Shown here: positions 1 through 8,435 of the stretch, piece by piece
How the letters are laid out: every line of letters begins with the position of its first letter
How positions within the stretch are numbered: the stretch's first letter is position 1
DNA from: Anaerolineae bacterium
GTDB taxonomy: Bacteria; Chloroflexota; Anaerolineae; Aggregatilineales; UBA3940
DNA length: 33,588 bases
Assembly: GCA_016928235.1 (NCBI GenBank)
Contig: JAFGLD010000350.1
Span: 1-33,588, forward strand
Reading direction: 5' to 3'
The notes under the pieces: model-generated
Seen by the model: the letters and a program-made list of their open reading frames with translations, nothing else
The model's database searches: none
Told to the model about the DNA's origin: nothing
Translations under genes and position numbers: made by a program

Positions 1-147
1 CGCCTCAAAATCAGAGATTAGGCATGGTTTTGGGGCTCATTTCGGTAGAACAAAACCGATGTTCCGACTTCTCCGACAAACTGCTAGCCGGCGAACATAC
101 TGGAAACCACTGGCTAACGACCGGCATAAAGATATCGACAGCTTTAG

Positions 148-303
148 CGGCTGGGCAGCGCCGGCCTGATCTATGGTGCGTGGATCGACGGAGCCAGTCT
201 GGGGCTGGTAGGATTGTATCTCGGCTTGTTTATTGCTGTGCTGGCTGGGGCGCTGTGGCTGGTCAACTGCCGCAATGTCCAGGCAACAGCAGCAGTGCCA
301 TAA
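148..303 (+). pseudogene. C-terminal remnant of a membrane protein (possible arsenic-operon permease)
   Basis: An open frame without a start codon runs from about 148 to the TAA at 301-303 and encodes about 51 residues. They form one very hydrophobic helix (GLVGLYLGLFIAVLAGALWL) followed by a short polar tail. Upstream the same frame is closed by several stops within the first 147 bases, so the gene is broken or frameshifted rather than just cut by the window edge. Permeases of the DUF318/ArsP type often precede the thioredoxin-arsC-ACR3 genes found here, so a permease C-terminus is a reasonable guess, but no diagnostic motif is present. It could also be a chance hydrophobic frame. Confidence 0.35.
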
Positions 304-307
304 ATCA

Positions 308-363
308 GTTTATAGTTCACAGTTTACAGTGAACAGTTCCCGGCTAATCGGCTATAGGCTATA
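308..363. repeat. Short AT-rich repeat tract with a small inverted repeat
   Basis: The spacer before the thioredoxin gene holds overlapping near-repeats of CAGTTTACAGT/AACAGTT and CGGCTAT. A 6-bp inverted repeat (GTTCAC at 315-320, GTGAAC at 329-334) is embedded in it. This could be an operator for the ars genes or just one of the simple repeats seen in several spacers of this window; the sequence alone does not decide. Confidence 0.3.
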
Positions 364-404
364 CACTAAGCACTTACTTTTATTCTTTCATATTGGAGGA
401 AAAC

Positions 405-650
405 ATGCTTACCATCAAAGTTCTCGGGTCCGGCTGTCCTAACTGCAAGAAGGTCGAAGCCATTGCCAAACAGGCCGCCGAAATGCTCGGCGCCGAGGCT
501 ACATTCGTCAAAGTCACTGACTACAATGATATCATGGCCTACAACATACTCTCAACACCAGGGTTGGTGATCGATGAGAAGGTGGTCTGCTCCGGCCGCA
601 TCCCTACCCCGGCTGAAGTAACTACCTGGCTGGCGGACGCGCTGTCATGA
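405..650 (+). CDS. Small thioredoxin-like protein (MTH895/TM0996 type)
   Basis: An 81-residue thioredoxin-fold protein with the redox pair C11-P-N-C14 near the N-terminus and a cis-proline-type TPGLVID segment around residues 50-56. This is the compact architecture of the MTH895/TM0996 family, shorter than a classical thioredoxin (about 105 residues). The ATG at 405 is preferred because GGAGG (395-399) sits 5 bases upstream; an in-frame TTG at 393 overlaps that ribosome binding site. The stop overlaps the arsC start (ATGA, 647-650), implying translational coupling. Inference: it supplies or relays electrons to the arsenate reductase encoded next, which needs a thioredoxin-type reductant. Confidence 0.85.
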   Translation: MLTIKVLGSGCPNCKKVEAIAKQAAEMLGAEATFVKVTDYNDIMAYNILSTPGLVIDEKVVCSGRIPTPAEVTTWLADALS

Positions 651-1054
651 AACGCACAGTATTGTTTCTATGTACCGGCAACTCGTGCCGATCTCAGATA
701 GCGGAAGCCATCGTCAACGCCCGGCTGGGGGAAAACTGGGAGGCTGTCAGCGCCGGGACAAAGCCGGCAGGCTACGTTCACCCGAAGGCCCTGGCGGCAC
801 TCGAAGAGATCGGCATTCACCACATAGGCCGCTCCAAACTGGCTGATGAATTCCGAGGCGTTGAATTCGACCTGGTGGTGACGGTCTGCGACTCGGCGGC
901 GGAGGAGTGCCCTGTCTGGCTCGGCCAGGGCAAGCGTGTTCATCACAGCTTCCCCGACCCTGCCAAAACGGATGACATGGCCGATTTCCGCAAGGTGCGT
1001 GACGACATCGAGCGCGAGATCGTGCAGTTACTTGAACCCTCGATATCTGATTAG
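647..1054 (+). CDS. arsC: Arsenate reductase, thioredoxin-coupled (LMW phosphatase fold)
   Basis: A 135-residue cytosolic enzyme that reduces As(V) to As(III). The N-terminal P-loop CTGNSCRS gives C9, C14 and R15. The redox cysteines C81 and C88 lie in [12 protein letters not shown], and the general acid is D104 in FPDP. All correspond, shifted by one residue, to C10/C15/R16, C82/C89 and D105 of the staphylococcal pI258 ArsC, so the full three-cysteine cascade is intact. It overlaps the thioredoxin gene by 4 bases and is followed 11 bases later by the ACR3 efflux gene, forming a reduce-and-export operon. No ArsR gene is visible in the window. Confidence 0.95.
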   Translation: MKRTVLFLCTGNSCRSQIAEAIVNARLGENWEAVSAGTKPAGYVHPKALAALEEIGIHHIGRSKLADEFRGVEFDLVVTVCDSAAEECPVWLGQGKRVHHSFPDPAKTDDMADFRKVRDDIEREIVQLLEPSISD

Positions 1055-1065
1055 TGGAGACTCTC

Positions 1066-2136
1066 ATGACCCAAGCAAATAGCGCTCCCAAGCGCCTTTC
1101 CACCCTCGACCGCTACCTGACGCTGTGGATCTTCCTGGCGATGGCCGTAGGCGTCGGGCTTGGCTTTGCCTTCCCCAAGGCTGTCGCCGATTTCAACACA
1201 GCGGTCTCGGTGGGCACGACCAACATCCCCATCGCCATCGGCCTGATCCTGATGATGTACCCGCCGCTGGCCAAAGTCCACTACGACGAGCTGGGCGACG
1301 TCTTCCGCAACTGGAAGATATTGGGGCTGTCGCTGGCGCAGAACTGGATCATCGGCCCCATCCTGATGTTCGGCCTGGCGATTATCTTTCTGCGCGGCTA
1401 CCCGGAATACATGACCGGGCTGATCCTGATCGGGTTGGCGCGCTGCATCGCCATGGTCATCGTGTGGAATGAGCTGGCTAAGGGCGATAATGAGTATGCC
1501 GCCGGGCTGGTGGCCTTCAACAGCATCTTCCAGGTGCTGTTTTACAGCGTCTACGCCTACGTGTTCATCACCGTCCTACCAACCTGGTTTGGGCTGACCG
1601 GCAACATCGTCGATATCACCATCGGCGAGATCGCCAAGAGCGTCTTTATCTACCTGGGTATTCCCTTCATCGCCGGTTTCCTGACACGCTTCTTTCTGGT
1701 GCGGGCCCGCGGCAAAGAGTGGTATCACGGGACGTTCGTGCCCAAGATCAGCCCGATTACTTTGATCGCCCTGCTGTTTACCATCGTGGTGATGTTCTCG
1801 CTCAAGGGCGAGTTGATCTTGACCATCCCGCTGGATGTGGTGCGGATCGCCATCCCGCTGCTCATCTACTTCGTGGTGATGTTCCTGGTCTCATTCCTGA
1901 TGGGGCACGCCGTCGGGGCCGATTACTCCAAGACGACCACGCTGGCCTTCACGGCAGCCAGCAACAACTTCGAGCTGGCGATTGCCGTCGCCGTAGCAGT
2001 GTTTGGCATCGGCAGCGGCGTGGCCTTTGCCGCCGTCATCGGCCCGTTGATCGAGGTGCCGGTGATGATCGGGCTGGTCAACGTGGCGTTTTATTTCCAG
2101 AAACGGTTATTTGGCGGAACAGCCTTGCCCATGTAG
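1066..2136 (+). CDS. acr3: Arsenite efflux transporter ACR3
   Basis: A 356-residue inner-membrane carrier with about ten hydrophobic helices, of the usual length for ACR3 (BART superfamily), which exports arsenite made by ArsC. The family signatures are present: [19 protein letters not shown], with the essential cysteine at C127, and [14 protein letters not shown], with the conserved glutamate at E303. Start choice: GGAG at 1056-1059 sits 6 bases before ATG 1066; the in-frame GTG at 1054 overlaps the arsC stop and lacks its own ribosome binding site. It is the terminal transport step of the operon. Confidence 0.95.
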   Translation: MTQANSAPKRLSTLDRYLTLWIFLAMAVGVGLGFAFPKAVADFNTAVSVGTTNIPIAIGLILMMYPPLAKVHYDELGDVFRNWKILGLSLAQNWIIGPILMFGLAIIFLRGYPEYMTGLILIGLARCIAMVIVWNELAKGDNEYAAGLVAFNSIFQVLFYSVYAYVFITVLPTWFGLTGNIVDITIGEIAKSVFIYLGIPFIAGFLTRFFLVRARGKEWYHGTFVPKISPITLIALLFTIVVMFSLKGELILTIPLDVVRIAIPLLIYFVVMFLVSFLMGHAVGADYSKTTTLAFTAASNNFELAIAVAVAVFGIGSGVAFAAVIGPLIEVPVMIGLVNVAFYFQKRLFGGTALPM

Positions 2137-2144
2137 GAATTGTC

Positions 2145-2792
2145 ATGGAGCATGATGCCTTGAACAATCTGGTCGACAGTCTGGCCGTGCTGCCAGACTC
2201 CGACCGGTTATTCAACCCTTACACGTCGCAGGATGACCCCGGTGCATCGATCCGCCGGGAGAACCTGCTGCGCTACCTGGCCGATATGCGATTGCGCCGG
2301 CCGCGGATGCTGCTCTTGTTCGAGGCGCCCGGCTACCGTGGCTGCGCCATGAGCGGCATTCCGGTCACCAGCGAGCGCATCATGTTGAAGGGTATCGAGA
2401 AGTGGGGGTTGTTCGGGGAAGGTTATCGAGCCACCAGCGGCCATCCGCAGGGCGTCGCCGAGATGACGGCCACCATCTTGTGGGGGGCACTGGCCGAGCA
2501 CGTCGAGCATCCCCCACTGATCTGGAATACGGTGCCGCTGCATCCCCATCGAACCGGCCAGCCACAATCAAACCGACCTCCTACCAGGGCAGAAACGCGG
2601 CTGGGCCTGCCTTTTATCGAGATGGTGATGGGGGTGTTTAGCTTCGAGGTCATTGGCGCGGTGGGACGTGTCGCGCAGCGGGCCCTCGACGGGATGGGGT
2701 GTCGAGCAATCCCGCTGCGACACCCATCGCAAGGCGGTAAGGCGGCGTTTATCCGCGGTTTGGCCGAGATAGCTGTCCTTAATAACCGTTGA
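2145..2792 (+). CDS. Uracil-DNA glycosylase superfamily protein
   Basis: A 215-residue protein of the UDG fold. It has an EAPGYRG segment (residues 60-66) followed by GIPVTSE, corresponding to the water-activating/phosphate loop of UDG-like proteins, then WNTVPLHPH (127-135) with the uracil-recognition-type Asn, and a late HPSQGGK loop (about 195-201) matching the His motif. The substrate class cannot be decided; the first motif lacks the catalytic Asp of family 1. It starts 8 bases after the ACR3 stop, so it is probably co-transcribed with the arsenic genes although a repair role for arsenic stress is only inference. Its 3' end overlaps the convergent kinase gene by 14 bp. The open frame extends far upstream inside ACR3, but that part is a shadow. 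Confidence 0.8.
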   Translation: MEHDALNNLVDSLAVLPDSDRLFNPYTSQDDPGASIRRENLLRYLADMRLRRPRMLLLFEAPGYRGCAMSGIPVTSERIMLKGIEKWGLFGEGYRATSGHPQGVAEMTATILWGALAEHVEHPPLIWNTVPLHPHRTGQPQSNRPPTRAETRLGLPFIEMVMGVFSFEVIGAVGRVAQRALDGMGCRAIPLRHPSQGGKAAFIRGLAEIAVLNNR

Positions 2793-4602
2793 CATTCAGA
2801 TGCGCCGATAATCCCTCTCCCGATTCGTTCTCGGCTTTTCGGGTGGCCTCTTCGGTCTTGCGCAGTTCGAGTATTTCAAGGGGAATGGTAACCGTTGTCC
2901 GGGAGCCTCTACCGATCTCGGATTGGATGGTAAGCAGCCCTTCGACCAGATGCGCCCGCTCTTGCAAGTTGATCAGACCGAGATGCCCGGCTCGATCTCG
3001 CGCTGCGGCCAGCGCGCTCTCCACGTCAAAGCCGACACCATTATCTGCAATCGTCAGCACCAGGGCATCTTGTTGGACATTCATCTGGACGACGATGCGC
3101 TCCGCCTTGGCATGCTTGCGGGCGTTGTTAACCGATTCGGCCACAATGGAGAATAATGTGTGTGTCGATTGGGCATCCAGCAGCTGATCGCACTGTGGAT
3201 CGACAGCAATTTCGACATTTTGCTCGTAGGTTTCTTTCATCTTGACAGCGAGCTGCTGCAAGCCGGATGTCAGGCCCTGATCGAGCGCCACCGGGCGCAG
3301 TTCAAACAGCATGTGCCGGATTTCCTTGGTGGTACGCCGGGCCAGGTCTTCGATCTTGTAAAGCTCATCGACAGCCGCTTCCGGTTTCTTCTCGATCAGC
3401 CTGCGGATATAGTTCAGCCGCATGGTGATGGCCGCAACACCCTGTGTCGGCCCATCATGTAGCTCCGATGCGAGCTGAGCGCGCGCCGCCTTCTCGATAC
3501 CAACCAGTCGGTCGCGCTGCTCCAGCAGCGCCCCGAACAAACGCGCATTGTTCAGCGAAGATGCAGCCTGGTTGGCTACAGCGCGCATCAGCTCGACATG
3601 CATCTCTCTGAGCGCGTCTTCTTCGCCCGTGCCAACCAACATGACACCATACGACTCGTTTCCGGAGCGTAGGGGCAAACACAACACCGTGTTACACTTT
3701 CCAAAGCTTTCGAAGTCATGCAGCTCGGGGTCGGCGGCAGGGTCATGGCACAACATAGGCGCTTGCCGCTCCAACGCATTGGCAACAACCCCGGCGACAC
3801 CTGGAACGGCAAGGCGTGTATCGCTGGGTAAGACACTGGCGCTGGAGCGGGCTATCTTCAGGACACTGCCTGTCCCGCCTTCGTCAGCAAAGAGCAAGAT
3901 GGCACTGTACAGAGGTGGGTCGATGCCGACCCGCTCCAGCGCATCGACGGCAAACCCAACTGCCGAAGCGAGCACGCGCTTGGGATCGAGCTTGGAGGCG
4001 CTTAAGATCTCCGTCATTTCGTAGACCACCCGCATGTACTCTGTGGCCATACGGGCAACCTGCTCGGCGCGCTTGCCGCGGTTCTGAAGCTGCCCGCGCA
4101 GTTCTACAACCTCAACTGTATTGTGGCTCAACAAAGCCATCAGTGGGCCGGAGACGAGAAGAGCCATCAGTAGCAGTGCCAGAGAGGCGGTATCCAGTAC
4201 CTGGGGTGTTAGCTTCATGAACCCTGAAACCAATATGCCGACTATCACTGCTACACCGAGGCCCAACCCTGCTTCCCATCCAAAGTACACACCGGCTGTC
4301 ATAGCAGCAATCAGGCCAATCCATCCTAACGGCATACCACCAACGATCACTGATGCAATCGTCAAGATCACATCGATACCGATGATGAATATGGTCAGCG
4401 GTGGAGACCATCGTCCATAAAGCAACAGCAGCAAAACAACCAGGTTAGAGACGGCGGCTATCGAAGCCACTATCATGGTTGTCCGCAAATTCCCTTCCGC
4501 TATGGGGCTATTAAGAAAGGGAGATAGCAATCCTAGGGGGATCATCCAACGCAGGCCAAAGAGGGCCCACTCTCTTGTTGTGATGGAAGCTTGCTTACCC
4601 AC
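2779..4602 (-). CDS. Membrane sensor histidine kinase, NarL/HisKA_3 type with GAF domain
   Basis: About 607 residues from GTG 4602. The N-terminal 200 residues hold six or so membrane helices. A GAF-like region follows (about 210-370, including SYGVMLVGTGEED). Next come the HisKA_3 dimerisation box SELHDGPTQG with the phospho-acceptor H382, and an HATPase domain (N-box ESVNNARKHAK, G1 ADNGVGFD, G2 GHLGLINLQERA). This is the LiaS/NarX-like class, which normally pairs with a LuxR-type response regulator; none is adjacent, so it is an orphan here. The frame stays open to TTG 4668, but residues upstream of 4602 are partly encoded by a dispersed repeat (4618-4734), so the GTG, preceded by AAGGA, is preferred with moderate certainty. 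Confidence 0.88.
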   Translation of the reverse strand: MGKQASITTREWALFGLRWMIPLGLLSPFLNSPIAEGNLRTTMIVASIAAVSNLVVLLLLLYGRWSPPLTIFIIGIDVILTIASVIVGGMPLGWIGLIAAMTAGVYFGWEAGLGLGVAVIVGILVSGFMKLTPQVLDTASLALLLMALLVSGPLMALLSHNTVEVVELRGQLQNRGKRAEQVARMATEYMRVVYEMTEILSASKLDPKRVLASAVGFAVDALERVGIDPPLYSAILLFADEGGTGSVLKIARSSASVLPSDTRLAVPGVAGVVANALERQAPMLCHDPAADPELHDFESFGKCNTVLCLPLRSGNESYGVMLVGTGEEDALREMHVELMRAVANQAASSLNNARLFGALLEQRDRLVGIEKAARAQLASELHDGPTQGVAAITMRLNYIRRLIEKKPEAAVDELYKIEDLARRTTKEIRHMLFELRPVALDQGLTSGLQQLAVKMKETYEQNVEIAVDPQCDQLLDAQSTHTLFSIVAESVNNARKHAKAERIVVQMNVQQDALVLTIADNGVGFDVESALAAARDRAGHLGLINLQERAHLVEGLLTIQSEIGRGSRTTVTIPLEILELRKTEEATRKAENESGEGLSAHLNVNGY

Positions 4603-4617
4603 GAAGGTTTTAATCCT

Positions 4618-4734
4618 TAGTATTGAGTGCAGTTGGGCGCAAATATTAAAGAAATCTTTCAGGTCCAACTGCCTAAGTGTTTCGCATCCTTAACCATAAC
4701 AAAAGGCTTACTTACTTAAGCCGCGAAACACTAG
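4618..4734 (+). repeat. Dispersed CTAG double-hairpin element, copy 1
   Basis: The most divergent copy of a family found five times in this window. The first hairpin is closed by CAGTTGG (4630-4636) and CCAACTG, the second by AGTGTTTCGC and GCGAAACACT, and the copy ends in CTAG (4731-4734). The left end reads TTAGTATTGAG instead of CTAGTA. The inner stem of hairpin 2 is CTTAA/TTAAG, where other copies have CATAA/TTATG. It lies immediately upstream of the kinase gene and would supply its leader. Confidence 0.8.
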
Positions 4735-4810
4735 TTTTCCACATAGGCATCGTGGTCATGGTGTTATGTATGTTGGGTGACGAGACGTCCGGACCATTTG
4801 CCTGCTTCGA

Positions 4811-4942
4811 GATTCTGTTGACGATACCTTATAACTAAGGAATGGCGATTAAATAACTTTTCCATTTTGAGCCTGCAATCAAGACCGTAGATGTGTAAGT
4901 TAATAAATTGTCATTCCTAAAGCACCTTGTCATCAACAGAAC
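4811..4942. repeat. Imperfect long inverted repeat (MITE-like)
   Basis: Arm 1 (4811-4844) and arm 2 (4912-4942) are imperfect reverse complements. Outer ends TTCTGTTGA / TCAACAGAA and inner ends AGGAATG / CATTCCT match exactly, with mismatches and a length difference between. About 65 bp of unpaired sequence separates them and no reading frame is present. The layout resembles a miniature inverted-repeat element or a large cruciform. Confidence 0.45.
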
Positions 4943-4953
4943 CTAACCATAAC

Positions 4954-4999
4954 AAAAATGTGGCCTGCGCCTGCTAGTTTCTTCAGGTCGTGGCCACAT
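4954..4999 (-). terminator. Rho-independent terminator of tRNA-Val
   Basis: Read on the minus strand just after the tRNA 3' end: an 8-bp outer stem ATGTGGCC/GGCCACAT plus an inner CCTG/CAGG stem, followed by a T5 run (AAAAA at 4954-4958 on the plus strand). Position and orientation fit termination of the tRNA transcript. Confidence 0.75.
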
Positions 5000-5008
5000 A
5001 AACAAAGT

Positions 5009-5081
<73 letters not shown>

Positions 5082-5096
5082 AAATTGATGAGCCAC

Positions 5097-5125
5097 ATTA
5101 TAGCAATAGTGGTCAAAGGTGACAA
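5097..5125 (-). promoter_or_regulatory. Sigma-70-type promoter of tRNA-Val
   Basis: On the minus strand, -35 TTGTCA (5125-5120) and -10 TATAAT (5102-5097) are separated by exactly 17 bp. The predicted start of transcription near 5090 lies about 9 bases before the mature tRNA 5' end. Confidence 0.8.
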
Positions 5126-5891
5126 GACACCAACATTCACTTCCTCTAGTGTACATGGGTGGGCCCAAACTGCAAGCCCGTCTTGTCGTTTGAACGGATT
5201 ATTCATGAGTTATTTATATAGTATCGGTAGACTTCAATGGCAAGGTCCAACTCGCCCATATGTAAATGTGAGTTGCGGTCTACTGATGATTTCAAGTTTA
5301 ACCTTGATATAGGGAACGATATATTTGACGTAGGTATTGATGAGTGCGATATTACAAGAGTTTACAGAATGACATATGAAATGTCATGAGTAGCTGCCAT
5401 AGTGATATACTGTGAAAAAAGGAACTGCTTACTGGCCTCAATGTGGAAAGGAGTGATGCGCTTTTGGTAATGAACGATGAAATGAAACATGCAATAACTC
5501 GCCAACCATCACTTCATTACCATACGAGATGCCTCTTGAATTCCACATAGAACAGGCCTTAGCTTTTAGTTGATATCTTATGGTCGTGATTTCATTGCAA
5601 CAACACACTTACAAGAAACAAACACATACTGGCATCTATGCCCAGATCACTAATCTTGGCATCACGTCGTATTGTCGCAAGGAAGCTCATTCAAGATGCA
5701 GTGAATGGCACGTAGGCAAGTTTGCAGTTGTGCCAATATAACAGGTATCGAGGTAGTAAAGGGCCAGAAGTTAAAAGGCCCCAAGATCTGCGCTGATTAT
5801 CGAGAACGAAAAGCCCTAACCTCAGGCCATTCGCTCTTATAAAAACTTTGTTCCGACATATGCTCATAAACGAGCAACAAGGAGAACCAAA
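5126..5891. other. Intergenic stretch without a recognisable gene
   Basis: About 770 AT-richer bases. Visible items: a perfect 7-bp inverted repeat ATGACAT-N5-ATGTCAT (5369-5387); a -10-like TATACT at 5406-5411 just downstream; and AAAGGAGTG before an ATG at 5455 that opens only a four-codon frame, overlapped by a 26-codon frame from ATG 5470. Longer frames here have no family resemblance or ribosome binding site. The last 20 bases hold the binding site (AAGGAGA) of the LRR gene. Confidence 0.5.
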
Positions 5892-6890
5892 ATGAGACAA
5901 TCGTCCAGTCACACTCATCATTGGCTACGAGCGATGTGTCTCTCCCTGTCAATCTTCATTGCCGCAACAGGCTGCACATCAACAACTTTGGCACGGGACA
6001 TTCCTTCTCCCACGCCCTCTCTAGCTGAAGTGCCAACTCAAATAGCAACACCATTTTTGGAGACAGATCCTATAACCAGAGCCGAGCGTTTTGCACTCGA
6101 GGCCCTCTTTCAAGCGACAGGGGGTGAGAACTGGGTTGATAGCAGCGGATGGATGACCGCCCGGTCAATTTGTAGCTGGTATGGCATTACTTGCACCGAC
6201 GGTCGAGTGACCGAGATCGATCTCAATACGAACTATGTGATAGGAGAGCTACCGCCGGAGATCGGGCTGTTGACCAATCTCCAAACCCTGTATCTGAGCG
6301 GCGATTGGTGGAATGCCGATATCGACAACCAGATCACAGGGCTGCCACCGGAGATCGGCCAGCTTGCCAACCTACAATTGTTGGAGTTGTCCTATAATGA
6401 GCTAACGGAGCTGCCGTCAGAGATCGGCCAGCTTGCCAACCTCAACAAACTCTATCTATTCGGGAACAAACTTACCAGGCTACCAGCGGAGATCGGCCGG
6501 CTTTCCAGACTTCAGACTCTGGACTTGCGCGGCAACCAACTCACGGAGCTACCACAGGAGATCGGCCAACTGTCCAGACTCCAAACACTGCACCTGGATA
6601 GCAACAAACTCACGGAAATACCGCCGGAAATTGGAGAACTGGACCAACTCGAGTGGCTGGCATTGTCCGGCAACAAGCTCTCCAAAGTGCCGCCGGAGAT
6701 CGGCCAGCTCACCAATCTTCAAGAACTGCGATTAGACTGGAACGCTCTCTCAGAACTGCCGCCGGAGGTTGCGCAACTGCCCAGTCTCCAATATCTGGAA
6801 TTGAGCAGTAATTTCCTCACGGAATTACCGCCAGGAATCTGTGAGATCCCCGGGATAAAAGTGGTTCCACAATATTTGTGCGGCGAGTGA
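5892..6890 (+). CDS. Leucine-rich-repeat lipoprotein (paralogue A)
   Basis: A 332-residue secreted lipoprotein. The signal peptide ends in the lipobox ATGC (lipidated C28), followed by a Pro/Thr-rich linker. Next is a capping domain (about 66-100) with the ATGGENW and SWYGITC pattern known from LRR N-terminal caps, then about nine 23-residue repeats of the form LPPEIGQLxNLQxLxLSxNxLTE, and a short C-terminal cap with cysteines. LRR solenoids bind proteins or glycans; the ligand is unknown. AAGGAGA precedes the ATG by 7 bases. The repeats are also near-identical at DNA level (GAGATCGGCCAGCTT recurs), so repeat number may vary by slippage. It is monocistronic, and its paralogue lies at 13640. 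Confidence 0.85.
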   Translation: MRQSSSHTHHWLRAMCLSLSIFIAATGCTSTTLARDIPSPTPSLAEVPTQIATPFLETDPITRAERFALEALFQATGGENWVDSSGWMTARSICSWYGITCTDGRVTEIDLNTNYVIGELPPEIGLLTNLQTLYLSGDWWNADIDNQITGLPPEIGQLANLQLLELSYNELTELPSEIGQLANLNKLYLFGNKLTRLPAEIGRLSRLQTLDLRGNQLTELPQEIGQLSRLQTLHLDSNKLTEIPPEIGELDQLEWLALSGNKLSKVPPEIGQLTNLQELRLDWNALSELPPEVAQLPSLQYLELSSNFLTELPPGICEIPGIKVVPQYLCGE

Positions 6891-6926
6891 CAATCAGGAC
6901 CATCAGCAGAAAGGTTGCTGGACAAA

Positions 6927-6959
6927 GCCCTTAAAGGTGTTTCATAAGCCTTTAAGGGC
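6927..6959. terminator. Hairpin between convergent genes
   Basis: A perfect 11-bp stem GCCCTTAAAGG/CCTTTAAGGGC with an 11-nt loop lies between the LRR gene and the convergent methyltransferase gene. The T-run is weak on both strands (TTTG on the minus strand), so it is a probable shared but not canonical terminator. Confidence 0.55.
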
Positions 6960-7001
6960 CGGTTGTCATGTGATGCTCGCTCCATCTAACCATTTGACAC
7001 G

Positions 7002-8216
7002 CTAAGCAGAAACTTTCCGACAGACAAGCCCTTTCAGGTACTGTCCCTCTGGGAAGGTCAACAACACCGGGTGATCGGCGCCCTGGCCCAGCCAGCCAGT
7101 GATCTGTGCCGGGCAGCCGGCATCGATGCTGGCTGCAAAGACGATCTTCTGGAACAGGTCGGAACTGACTAGCCCTGAACAAGAAAATGTGAGCAACAAT
7201 CCGCCTGGCCTGAGCAGTTGGAAAGCCAACAGATTGATGTCTTTGTAGCCACGTGCTGCGCGGTCGATATCGCGTGTACTGTGAGCAAACTTGGGTGGAT
7301 CGAGGATGATGAGGTCGAAAGAACGACCCGCGCCACGATATGCCCGCAACTGATCGAAAACGTCAGCGGTGACATATTCAGCATCAACCTTGTCCAGGTT
7401 GTTGAGCACCATCACCTCTCTGGCTGTTTCAAGCACCGCATGAGAGGAATCGACATTGACAACCTGGCGGGCCCCCCTCAGCGCGGCGCAGGCCCCAAAG
7501 GCTCCTGTGTAACTGAAGGCATTCAGGACTTCTCGACCTTCCAACGATTGGTTAAGCAGCCAGCGCCGGCTCTCACGCTGATCAAGGTAGAAGCCTGTCT
7601 TATGGCCTATGAGCAGATCGACAGGATATGCCAGGCCATACTCACGAATGATGAATGGCGCCGATGGGGCCTGTCCCCATATCACCCCCACCACATCGTC
7701 CAACCCTTCCTTTTTACGTGCGTCCACATCGCTGCGCTCGATGATGCACCTGGGCTGAACCAGATCGATCAAAAGCTCGATCAGCAGCGGCTTGACTGCC
7801 TCGATGCCCAAAGACAGGGACTGCACAACCAGACATTCACCATAGCGATCGACGATCAGACCCGGCAAGCCATCGCTTTCGGCGTAGATCATCCTGTAAG
7901 CCATCAGACTCTCATAAGATACCAGCTCCACGCGGGCATCAATAGCCAACTGAAGGCGTGCCCGCCACCAATCGGCATTGATGACATCATCCTCTCGCCA
8001 GGAGAGGATACGCACAGCAATCTGCGAGCGCGGGTTAAAGTAACCTTGCGCCAGGAATTCACCAGCCTGGCTGCGCACAGTAACGAGATCACCCGGATTG
8101 GCGTCGGCGCTGTGGATAGAGCCGGAAAAGATCCAGGGATGCCGCCGTCGGAGCGGCTTTTCCCGCTTCTGCTTGAGGACGACAGTGCCAAGGGGAAGTT
8201 TATCGATTGTGCTCAC
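7002..8216 (-). CDS. RlmI-like class I rRNA large-subunit methyltransferase
   Basis: A 404-residue enzyme with the RlmI/YccW layout: N-terminal PUA RNA-binding domain (about 8-80, with RRRHPWIFSGSI), a linking beta-hairpin domain, then a Rossmann SAM-methyltransferase (NAFSYTGAFG near 232, LDPPKF near 308, and a late SCSG with a candidate catalytic cysteine). E. coli RlmI makes m5C1962 in 23S rRNA; the same position is inferred, not shown. The start is GTG, supported by AGAGG nine bases upstream. About 220 bp separate it from the next upstream gene on the same strand, so it probably has its own promoter. Confidence 0.88.
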   Translation of the reverse strand: MSTIDKLPLGTVVLKQKREKPLRRRHPWIFSGSIHSADANPGDLVTVRSQAGEFLAQGYFNPRSQIAVRILSWREDDVINADWWRARLQLAIDARVELVSYESLMAYRMIYAESDGLPGLIVDRYGECLVVQSLSLGIEAVKPLLIELLIDLVQPRCIIERSDVDARKKEGLDDVVGVIWGQAPSAPFIIREYGLAYPVDLLIGHKTGFYLDQRESRRWLLNQSLEGREVLNAFSYTGAFGACAALRGARQVVNVDSSHAVLETAREVMVLNNLDKVDAEYVTADVFDQLRAYRGAGRSFDLIILDPPKFAHSTRDIDRAARGYKDINLLAFQLLRPGGLLLTFSCSGLVSSDLFQKIVFAASIDAGCPAQITGWLGQGADHPVLLTFPEGQYLKGLVCRKVSA

Positions 8217-8435
8217 AGAACAACACCTCTGGTTTTAACTGTGTATCAGTGATAGTGCTCGAAACAAAAGGCTGAAAGCAATTACTCGGCTGTTGGCTTT
8301 CGATCTCTATGACCGGTTAACATATCACACATCGCGAAACATGCAAGACAATAGACAATGACATCACGTTTTTTACGGATTTGCGGTTGATCTGTTGCCC
8401 ACAGCCGCATTAGACATCGCCTGGTAGCTGTGTAT

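Noticed and set aside
7218..8252. Plus-strand frame of 344 codons
   Set aside because: Antisense shadow of the RlmI-like methyltransferase, which has all expected motifs.
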